DNA from: Chitinophagaceae bacterium UBA1931
GTDB lineage: Bacteria > Bacteroidota > Bacteroidia > Chitinophagales > Chitinophagaceae
Length of the DNA stretch: 64,000 nt
Assembly: GCA_002337125.1 (NCBI GenBank)
Contig: DDFJ01000004.1
Coordinates: 2,221,889-2,285,888, forward strand
Reading direction: 5' to 3'
The notes below the pieces were generated by a model. That model was not told where the DNA came from. It was given only the letters and a program-made list of their open reading frames with translations, and did not search any database. The position numbers and the translations under genes were made by a program. Within the stretch, counting starts at the first letter, position 1, and every line of letters begins with the position of its first letter. Below, in pieces: positions 8,787-18,100 of the stretch.

Positions 8787-9494
8787 TTAGAGTTTCATTT
8801 TTCTTCTTTCTACCAATTCGTTTACCATGCCTGGATTTTTTTCCAGCTGTCCCTGTACAATGGCTTTGGGCCATATAGCACCTGTAGGACAGGCATGCAA
8901 ACATTTACCGCAGGAAGTACAGGTGGTTGATTCGCCCCATGGCGTATTGAAGTCGGAAATGATACGCACCTGGTGACCACGGTTCATTACATCCCAATTG
9001 TGTGCGCCTTCCACTTCGTTACATGCTCTTACGCAGCGTGTGCACATAATGCAACGGTTGTGATCCATTACATACCACGGGTGTGAAGTATCCACTTCGC
9101 ATTGAGGGAAGAGATGCGGATAACGGATACGGTCGAGTTCAACTTTGTAACCGAGGTTCTGCAGTTCGCATTTACCATTTGATACACACACGGCGCAAAC
9201 GTGGTTGCGTTCGGCAAAAAATAATTCTGTGGTGATGCGCTGGTATTTTTTAATGCGTTCGGTTTGTGTTTTAATCACCATGTTAGCTGCCACTTTGGTG
9301 GTGCAGGCAGAAAGCAGTTTGTTGATGCCTTCCACTTCAACCAGGCAAAGACGGCATGCGCCAATATCAGTCAAACCTTTGAGGTGGCACATGGTGAGTA
9401 TTTCAATATCATGTTCCCTGCACACTTCAAGGATGGTTTTGTGCGGGTCAACTTCGAAGTTTTTATCGTCTATGATAACAGGAATCTTGTTCAT
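8787..9494 (-). CDS. hoxU: Hydrogenase diaphorase subunit HoxU (NuoG N-terminal-like iron-sulfur protein)
   Basis: 235 residues. It wires electrons between the FMN subunit HoxF and HoxY. The order of clusters is visible: a plant-type [2Fe-2S] site (Cys36, Cys47, Cys50, Cys64); a His-Cys3 [4Fe-4S] site (His98, Cys100, Cys103, Cys109 in HVCAVCVSNGKC); and two ferredoxin-type [4Fe-4S] motifs (Cys148/151/154/158 and Cys192/195/198/202). This is the same layout as the first part of complex I NuoG, and the length of about 235 residues fits HoxU rather than full NuoG. It lies between hoxF (21 bp upstream) and hoxY (10 bp downstream). Confidence 0.94.
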   Translation of the reverse strand: MNKIPVIIDDKNFEVDPHKTILEVCREHDIEILTMCHLKGLTDIGACRLCLVEVEGINKLLSACTTKVAANMVIKTQTERIKKYQRITTELFFAERNHVCAVCVSNGKCELQNLGYKVELDRIRYPHLFPQCEVDTSHPWYVMDHNRCIMCTRCVRACNEVEGAHNWDVMNRGHQVRIISDFNTPWGESTTCTSCGKCLHACPTGAIWPKAIVQGQLEKNPGMVNELVERRKMKL

Positions 9495-9515
9495 ACTTTT
9501 TGCTTTGATGGGTGT

Positions 9516-11156
9516 TTACGCCTCTTTCAAAATTTTACTTTCGTATTCTTCCCTGAAATGCCGCAAGGTACTGAGTAAAGGATTGGGAGCAGAACCGCCC
9601 AAACCGCAGAGACTGGCTTCTTTTACATATACTGCAAGCTCTTCAAGCCTGTCAAGATCAATCTGTGTGGCTTTGCCATCATAAATTTTCTGTAACAGGT
9701 CGTGCATCATTTTGGTACCAACACGGCAAGGCACACATTTACCGCAGCTCTCGTCCATACAGAATTCCATGAAGTAGCGGGCCACATCCACCATGTCTGA
9801 ACTTTTGTCCATTACAATTAAACCACCGGAACCCATAATGGAGCCAAGGTTTACAAGTGATTCATAGTCCATGCTGACATCAAGATGTGCTTCCGGAATA
9901 CAACCGCCCGAAGGACCTCCCGTTTGTGCAGCTTTAAATTCACCACCACCTTGGATACCACCACCAATTTCAAAAACAATTTCACGAAGTGTTGTACCCA
10001 TCGGTACCTCAATCAAACCGGAATAGTTGATTTTACCTGCCAGCGCAAACACTTTTGTGCCGGCACTTTTTGCTGTACCGGTTTCGCCATACCACTCACC
10101 ACCTTTAACAATAATCGGCGCAATGGCAGCATATGTTTCTACATTATTGATAAGTGTTGGTTTGCCCCAAAGACCCGATTCAGCAGGAAACGGAGGCCTT
10201 GGTTTAGGTGTACCACGTTTTCCTTCGATAGAAGCAATAAGAGCAGTTTCTTCACCACAAACAAATGCACCGGCACCAATTCTTACTTCCACCTCAAACG
10301 AGAATGTGCTGCCGAGAATATTTTTTCCAAGCAAACCATGTTTGGTTGCCTGTTTAATGGCCAGTTCAAAACGTTTAATAGCTAATGGATATTCGCCACG
10401 TATATAAGCGAAGCCCTTGCTTGCACCAATTGCATAACCGGCAATGGCCATCCCTTCAAGAATACGGTGAGGATTTCCTTCCAGTACACTGCGGTCCATA
10501 AACGCACCGGGATCGCCTTCATCACCATTACAGATTACATACTTCTGATCGCTGATGTATTTATAAACTGATTCCCATTTTAAGCCTGTTGGATAACCGG
10601 CACCGCCACGACCACGGATACGGCTTTGCTTAACCTCGGCAATCACTTCTTCGGGGCTCATTAAAAACAGAGCTTTGTCCAGAGCCTTATAACCACCAAC
10701 AGCTAAATAGTCTTCGATTTCTTCAGGATTAATATCACCACAATCTTTTAAAGCAATCTTTAATTGCTTTTTGAAGAAAGGATCTTCATCTGCTTTCACA
10801 AAAGGTTTTTCTCTTGAATCAGCAAACAGCAGCAGATCTTCCAATGGTTTGTTTTCAACAATCTGGCTTTGAATAACACGGTCGAGATTTTCGCAGTTGA
10901 TATGCTGATAAATGGTGTTTTCGGGGAGATATTTCACCAGCGGTCCCTGGTTGCAGGGCCCCATACAGCCTGAAGGAACAACTTCAATTTCATTTTCCAG
11001 TCCTCTTGCCTTGATTTCATCCTGCAGTTTTTTCAGCACATCTTCTGAGCCGGACGAAATACAACTTGCACCACAGCAAACGCAGATTTTATGTTTCAGC
11101 TGTTTGTGTTTTTCTTTTGCCTTTTCGGCCATAGCCTGTAATTCATGTCGGTTCAT
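9516..11156 (-). CDS. hoxF: Hydrogenase diaphorase subunit HoxF (NuoF-like, NADH- and FMN-binding)
   Basis: 546 residues. HoxF binds FMN and NAD(H), giving the enzyme its reversible H2:NAD+ activity. An N-terminal thioredoxin-like [2Fe-2S] domain is present (Cys27 or 28 and Cys32, then Cys64 and Cys68 in CMGPCNQGP). The NuoF core follows, with the glycine-rich RGRGGAGYPTG at about 183-193, CNGDEGDPGAFMDR, and a C-terminal [4Fe-4S] motif ESCGKCVPC with ligands Cys471, Cys474, Cys477 and Cys517. The NuoE-like N-terminal extension plus NuoF core is the usual HoxF layout. Its ATG overlaps the hoxE stop by 4 bp. A lone complex I or formate dehydrogenase diaphorase is excluded by the adjacent hoxYH. 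Confidence 0.94.
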   Translation of the reverse strand: MNRHELQAMAEKAKEKHKQLKHKICVCCGASCISSGSEDVLKKLQDEIKARGLENEIEVVPSGCMGPCNQGPLVKYLPENTIYQHINCENLDRVIQSQIVENKPLEDLLLFADSREKPFVKADEDPFFKKQLKIALKDCGDINPEEIEDYLAVGGYKALDKALFLMSPEEVIAEVKQSRIRGRGGAGYPTGLKWESVYKYISDQKYVICNGDEGDPGAFMDRSVLEGNPHRILEGMAIAGYAIGASKGFAYIRGEYPLAIKRFELAIKQATKHGLLGKNILGSTFSFEVEVRIGAGAFVCGEETALIASIEGKRGTPKPRPPFPAESGLWGKPTLINNVETYAAIAPIIVKGGEWYGETGTAKSAGTKVFALAGKINYSGLIEVPMGTTLREIVFEIGGGIQGGGEFKAAQTGGPSGGCIPEAHLDVSMDYESLVNLGSIMGSGGLIVMDKSSDMVDVARYFMEFCMDESCGKCVPCRVGTKMMHDLLQKIYDGKATQIDLDRLEELAVYVKEASLCGLGGSAPNPLLSTLRHFREEYESKILKEA

Positions 11157-11668
11157 ATAGTCGCAATTTTGCCGTTAATAGAATTAATTAAATCATCTGC
11201 AGTAACCTTACCCTGCACTTCATTGTCTATTACAACCGCTGGTGCCAGGCCGCATGCGCCAATGCAGCGGGCCACTGCTACACCAAGCTTGTTATCAGTA
11301 GTAACCTGCCCGGGTTTTAATGCAAACTGGCTTTCGATCTTGTTCAGCAGGGCCTGTGCACCTTTTACATAGCAGGCAGTACCCGTACAAACAAGACAGG
11401 TATGCTCCCCTTTTGATTTCAGTGAGAAGAAATGATAAAATGTTACTGTAGAAAAAACCCTTGAAGGCGGCAGCTTGAGTTCGTGTGCTATATAAACCAA
11501 TACTTCTTTTGGAAGATAACCAAATGCATTCTGAGCGGTATGCAGGATTTCAATCAGAGCATCCGGCTTGTGATTTTCCTTTTTGATTTTAGCAGCAAGC
11601 AATTTGACCCGTGGGTCTGTTTTTGATAGCTCATGTTCGTGAACATGATGGTGTGTATGGGCAGTCAT
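11153..11668 (-). CDS. hoxE: Hydrogenase diaphorase subunit HoxE (NuoE-like [2Fe-2S] protein)
   Basis: 171 residues, first gene of the operon. The thioredoxin-like [2Fe-2S] ligands are Cys94 and Cys99 (CTGTACYVKG) and Cys135 and Cys139 (CIGACGLAP). HoxE is the fifth subunit seen in the cyanobacterial-type bidirectional enzyme and is missing from some soluble hydrogenases, so its presence defines a HoxEFUYH complex. An oddity is the N-terminus, where six of the first twelve residues are His (MTAHTHHHVHEHE). Such a segment could bind nickel or another metal, but this is inference. A palindrome and a possible -7 element lie 90-120 bp upstream. Confidence 0.93.
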   Translation of the reverse strand: MTAHTHHHVHEHELSKTDPRVKLLAAKIKKENHKPDALIEILHTAQNAFGYLPKEVLVYIAHELKLPPSRVFSTVTFYHFFSLKSKGEHTCLVCTGTACYVKGAQALLNKIESQFALKPGQVTTDNKLGVAVARCIGACGLAPAVVIDNEVQGKVTADDLINSINGKIATI

Positions 11669-11755
11669 AACCCTGTTGTTTTTATTTCAATCTTATTTTT
11701 TCGAGAAAGAAAAACTGTTGTGCAGAGAGTTGTTTTCTGCAGACAATCGTTACGG

Positions 11756-11789
11756 CAAATAATACAAATCGTTTTGACACTGGGTGTCA
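11756..11789 (-). promoter_or_regulatory. Putative hox promoter with Crp/Fnr-like palindrome
   Basis: TGACAC (11775-11780) and GTGTCA (11784-11789) form a perfect inverted repeat with a 3-bp spacer, an arrangement typical of Crp/Fnr-family sites. On the minus strand it lies just upstream of TATTATTTG (11764-11756), close to the TAnnTTTG -7 consensus but with one extra base. The palindrome would then sit near -33 of a start at about 11749, leaving an 80-nt leader before hoxE. A Crp/Fnr gene lies at 19006-19635, but a link is only inference. Confidence 0.4.
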
Positions 11790-12125
11790 TTTTAAGCGGA
11801 CGCAATCTATGATGCAATGCAATGCGGCATAATGATTACTATCACCCTTAATCCTGTTTTATAGCGTTGTTGGTCTTAAAATGGCGTTTTTTTGATATAT
11901 AATCTAAAAGAATAATAATAATCGGTGATGCTGATCCATAAACCGGCTCTCAACCGATAAACAGTGTTTAAAGAAGAAATTCTCCTATTTAATCCCCGTC
12001 TTTTACAATTTTTTGATTTTGTTTCCTCATAAGCAACCTGTTAGATATTAAAATCGACTTAATAATAATTGTAATTAATTATAATAGACTAATACTAAAC
12101 ATCAAATAAATTAAGTGTTTATGCT

Positions 12126-12133
12126 TATTTTTG
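12126..12133 (+). promoter_or_regulatory. Bacteroidota -7 promoter element before the SdrD-like gene
   Basis: TATTTTTG is an exact TAnnTTTG match. A start near 12140 would leave a leader of about 27 nt before the ATG at 12167. It would exclude an in-frame TTG at 12131 as the start, because that codon lies inside the promoter. Confidence 0.5.
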
Positions 12134-12166
12134 GTGCCAAACCCAATACTATTAAAAATTAGAAAA

Positions 12167-15100
12167 ATGCAAAAACCACTTGTATTAGCCTTTGTGCTAA
12201 TATCTACTTTTGTAACAAGTTTTGCCCAAATTTCGGGAACAACATTCAGAGATTATAACGGAAATGGCACAAGGGAAACAGGATCAGGTTTTATTGAACC
12301 GATTCTTCCCGGCGTTATTGTGAACGCTTATAATTCAAATGATGTACAGGTTGCGTCTTTCACAACAACAGTTGGAGGAAGCTATACAATCCCTGCAAGC
12401 GGCAGCGCTTTCAGCGGGGTTCAGGGTTCTAACACAGGCTTTATCGCATCCGGAACTGCTGTAAGACTTGAGTTTATTGTTCCGTCCAGCGGATCGTGTT
12501 TTCTCAACAGCCTGTATGATTTTTCATCTGGCTCCGGTGCAACTTATGGAACTGCCGTCAGGTTTGTTACATCAGGGGCTGCTGCGGTGAACATCAACTA
12601 TGCTGTAAATGACCCGAATGATTATGTATCCTCTTCGGCACCATTTACCGGTGTTATGATGTTTGTTTCCCGGCAAATTGCCGGAAACCCGGCAGGTGGA
12701 GGAACTTCAGGAACAGCAATTGCCTTCTGGAAATTCCCCTATGTGAGCGAAGCAAGTTCGGCTCCAAACGGAACTCCGGCACCGGGCGCAACAGATCTGG
12801 CAACAAATGCCCAGATTGGAAGTACCTATGGTGTTGCATACAGCAAACAGGCAAACAAAGTATTTACCTCTGCATTCCTGAAAAGACATTCTGGTCTTGG
12901 ACCGGCAAACGGAACATTCAATAATGCTCCGGGCGCTATTTACATCATTAATCCCACCCTTACCTCTTCAACAGGTGCAGCCTCCTACTTTACAAGCCTT
13001 GATGCTTTAGGATATCCAACACATAATTCGACAGGAAGTCCGGCTTACGGATCAGGAACATCATACAACATTTCAGGTACTGGTGCAGGGGCAGTTTTAT
13101 CTTATACAACAAACGGCCTGGGTGTGATAGGCACCAATGCAAATCGTGGACTGCCAGCTAATATTGCAACTGTATCAAGAGACCCCGCTGCATTTGGACA
13201 GGTTGGAAGAGTAAGTCTTGGTGATCTTGAAATAAGCGATGATGGACAATATCTTTTTGTCACAAATTTTTACGACAGGAAATTATACCAGCTGCAGTTA
13301 AACAGTATCACCAACCCAACATCTGCAACTGTTGTTAACAGCTGGTCGCTCCCCAACCCTCCGTTAAGAAATACAGTAACAGGTTTTTCCGGAGTAACAG
13401 GATATAACAGTACTAGTTTTTACGATGGAACAAAGGGATATCAACGGCCTTTTGCATTGAAATATTACAGGGGCAAAGTGTATGTTGGTGCTGTAACCAC
13501 GGGTGAAAATGGAGGAACTTCCACACAGGATAATAATTCAGCAACACCTGAGTATACTGATCTCTGGGCCTATGTATATGAATTTAATCCGGGCACAGGG
13601 TCGTTTACTTCGGCACCTGTACTTCAGTTCCCGTTGAACTTCAACAGGGGAACAAACTCTGACGGCCAGAGTGAAACATGGAAACCCTGGACAAGTACAT
13701 TTCCAACGCCTTGGTCTGGTGCGTTTACACAATACCAGCAACCAATGTTCAGCGATATAGAGTTTGATGCAGATGGAAGTTTGATTCTTGGTTTCAGAGA
13801 CAGGTTTGGCGATCAATCGGCTTATGCAGAAGAAACACTAAACAGCGCAACCGTAATATCGGGACAGGCAATGGGCGATTTGTACAGGGCATATTATAAT
13901 GCTTCTTCTTGTGTGTTTGAAATGGAGCTGAATGCAAAAGAAGGGTCAAGCAGTTCAAAAGCAGCAACATCAGGAGCTGGTAATAATAACGGTCCGATTA
14001 ATTATTCCACCAATACCGGAGGCGAATTTTATTTCAGGGATGAAGTATATAATGCAAACACATCAACTTCCGTTGGAACATTTCACCTTAACTGCACGCA
14101 AGGTGGTCTTGCAATGATTAAAGGAACTGATAGTATTGCAACAACGACGATGGACCCGATCAGGGCATGGTCTGGTGGCGTAAGCTGGTTCAGTAATACA
14201 AACGGTGATAATGGAAGGGATTATGAAATATTTGCAGGAACCGGTACAGGAACATTTCCAACAGCAGGTGTGGGTGATGCCGGAAAATCGAACGGGTTGG
14301 GAGATCTTGAACTGGTATCGGGAACAGCCCCGCTGGAAATTGGTAACCGCATCTGGAATGATGCAAACGGTAACGGAATACAGGATGCAGGAGAAGCAGG
14401 TATTGCAAACGTAACAGTAGAATTATACAGTAACGGTTCTGATGGGATAGCCGGAAACGCAGATGATATTTTGGTTGGAACAGCAACAACCGATGCAAAC
14501 GGAAACTATTATTTCAACACATCAAATGTATCTGATGGCGATCCTGTTACTGCCGGATCGCAGGCTGGTCCGCAACCCGGCTATAATTACAACCTGCGGG
14601 TAGGAAGTGCAGACTGGACGGGAGGTTCCGGAACCGGTGATCTTGCAGGATATCAACTCACAAAAACAGATAGGGTTGGAAATGGTGCTGTTGATTTCAG
14701 TGATAACGACGCAAGTCTTAACGGCAGCAATGTTCCTATGATCAGCATTACAACAGGTGTTGCAGGGCAAAACAATCACAATATTGATTTTGGATTTAAA
14801 CAACTGGCATCTCTTGGCGATAAGATTTGGAGAGATGATAACAAAAACGGTATACAGGATAGTGGTGAACCGGGTGTTGCAGGTATCACCGTTACATTGT
14901 ATCAAAACGGTACTGACGGATCTCCGGGTACAAGCGATGATATCATCATTGGAACATCTGTAACTGATGCCTACGGCAATTATTTATTCAACAACCTTTC
15001 TTCAACAGCTGCAAATGCCACGCAGTATAATGTTGGGTTTACATTGCCTGCAAATTATCAATTCACAACACAAACAAATACACAAACAACAGGCAGTTCC

Positions 15101-18100
15101 AATGCAACCAATCTCACAAACACAACTGGTGGTAGTACTGCTGCAAACGGAAGTGATGCTAATGCAACAACAGGCCGCACAGGAAGTTTTTGGTTAGCAT
15201 CCGGCGAAACCGAGCTTTCTGTTGATGCCGGAATTGTATTTGCACAACCATCAACAAACAGTATTGGCGATAAAGTTTGGTATGATGCAGATGGTGACGG
15301 CATACAGGACAGCAACGAAGCAGGCGTTGCGGGTGTAACAGTTACATTATATGCATCGGATGGAGTTACTGTGGTTGCAACAACAGTAACCGATGCAAAT
15401 GGTAATTACATTTTTACAGGTTTACCCGCAAGCACAGATTATATTGTCGGACTTACACCTCCTGCTGGTATGTTGTTAACAACAACAACAGGAACAACCA
15501 GTGGCAACGCAACAACAAACAGTGACTTCAACCAGGCAACGTATAAAACAACAGCCGTAAATACCGGTGTATCCGGAACACAGATAACAGGTGTTGATGC
15601 AGGACTTATCACACAATCAAATGTTGCAGCAAGTCTTGGTGATAAAGTTTGGCTCGATCTAAATGCAAACAATATTCAGGACGTAGGTGAACCGGGTGTT
15701 GCAGGTGTAACCGTTAATCTTTACCGTGATGCAAACAGTGATGGACTAATCAACGGCACAGAAGCATCAACGCCTTATGCAACTACAAAAACAGATGCGT
15801 TCGGAAATTATATTTTCAACAATCTTCCTTGTGCCGCCGGACTTGCAGGTACTTATTACCAGGTTGGATTTGTTCTTCCATCAGGCTACACTTTTGTAAC
15901 AAAAGATGCTGGAACAGATAATACAAAAGACAGCGATGCAGGAACAGGAACCGGGTTAACACAAGCCGGAACGTTAAAGCAAGGTCAGCGTGATATGTCG
16001 GTTGATGCGGGTCTTGTTCAAACATCTCCTGCAGGAACTGCAAAACTTGGCGACAAGGTTTGGTTTGATGCAGATGCTGATGGTGTACAGGATGCAGGCG
16101 AAACCGGACTTGCAGGTGTGACGGTTACATTATACAATAATGTTGGTGCGGCTGTTGCAACAACAACAACTGATATAAACGGTAATTACCTGTTTGCAAA
16201 TCTTGCAGCAGGCGATTACAGTGTTGGTTTCAGCAATCTTCCGCAGAGTTACAGCTTTAGTACAGTATGGAGCAGCAATGATGCTGACGCAACAAACAGC
16301 GATGCAAATCCTGCAACAGGAAAAACAGGAGTAATTACATTGAGTGCAGGAGAAACAGAGCTTGATGTTGATGCTGGTTTAATTGCTGGTGTACCAAGTG
16401 GTCTTGCAAGTATTGGTAATAAAGTTTGGTGGGATGTTGTAACAAATAACAATGTGCAGGACGCAGGCGAACCTGGTGTTGCAGGTGTAACCGTTAATCT
16501 CTACCGTGATGCAAACGGCGATGGATTAATCAATGGTACCGAAGCGTCAACACCTTTTGCAACAACAGTAACAAATGCACTGGGCGAATATATCTTCACA
16601 GGTCTTGCAGCGGGAACTTACCAGGTTGGTTTTACCAATTTGCCAACCGGCAGCAGCACTGTTACACAAAACAGCGGAGCCGATGATAATACCGACAGCG
16701 ATGGCAGTGCTGTAACAGGAGCAACAGGCAGCAGTGTTTCAACAACAGGATTGTATACACTTGCTACCGGTGAAAAAAATCTTTCTGTTGATTTGGGAAT
16801 CATCAACTCTGCAAAAGGTTCATTTGGAAATAAAGTGTGGATTGATAACGGAGCTGGCGGTGGCACAGCCAACGATGGTATTCAAAACGGAAGAGAACCA
16901 GGTGTTGCAGGTGTTATGGTTACACTCACTAACGCTGCCGGACAGCTGGTTGATAAAACAGGAACACTTACAACCACTCCAGTTGTTACAACGACTGATG
17001 TAAATGGTAATTACATTTTTGCTGATTTAACAGCAGGTGTTTCCTTCGCTGTTAAGTTCAGCAATCTTCCTGCAGGTTATGACTTCACAACAAAAGCTGG
17101 TGCAGGAAGTGCAGATGATAACAAGAGCGATGCCGATATAGTAAATGGGGCCACTTCAACTGTAACCATTGTAGCTAATACAATTGCGAATACGCTTGAT
17201 GCCGGTATTACAAGTACAAGAGCAGCACTGGGTAATTATGTTTGGATGGATGATAATGGCAATGGTGTGCAGGATGCAGGTGAAGCAGGCGTTGCTGGTG
17301 TAACAGTTACATTGTATCGTCCGGGTTTTGGTCCTGATGGAATTGCAAGCACTGCTGATGATGCCTTGCCTGTAGCAAGTATGATCACCGATCAGAATGG
17401 ACAATACCTGTTCAGCAATCTTGCAGCAGGAACATATGAAGTTGAGTTCAGTACTATTCCGGGTGCAACAGTCTTTACACAACGTAATACACCCGGCGAT
17501 AATGGAGATAATACAAACAGCGATGCTGTTCCGCAAGCGGGCACGACAACTGTTGCACGTACAACAGGCATTGTGCTGAGTGCAGGTGAAACAGACTTCA
17601 CGATTGATGCTGGTATCTTTAAACCAAGAGCAGTTATTGGTAATTATGTTTGGGTCGACAGTAATAACGATGGTGTGCAACAAGCTACCGAGCCTGCAGC
17701 TTCAGGTATATTGGTTTCGCTGATTGATGCTGGCAGTAATACAGTGGCCGTTGCAGTAACAGATGCAAATGGTAATTACCAGTTTAATAATGTTGCACCA
17801 GGTACATACAGCATCAGCTTTACCAATCTGCCAACAGGTACAGCCTTTACAACTGCCAATGCCGGAGGAAATGATAATACCGACAGCGATGTATCGGGTT
17901 CAACAATCACCGGTATTGTGGTTACCACAACAACAGTTAACCTCAGCTTTGATGCAGGTATCGTTGGCTTTATTACGTTGCCTGTTGAAGGATTAAATCT
18001 GAATGCATCACTTCAGAATTCAAAAGTTACATTAACATGGAATACTGTTAGTGAATTAAACACAGACTTCTTTGAAGTGGAACGCAGTACAAACAATGCA

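Larger units (their letters stand above)
11669..12166. other. Divergent intergenic region between hoxE and the SdrD-like gene
   Basis: About 500 bp of AT-rich sequence without a supported gene. The hoxE-proximal part contains the TGACAC-TGG-GTGTCA palindrome and a weak -7 element. The end near 12126 contains an exact -7 element for the secreted giant protein. Nothing else stands out except short A/T tracts around 12040-12100. Confidence 0.6.
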
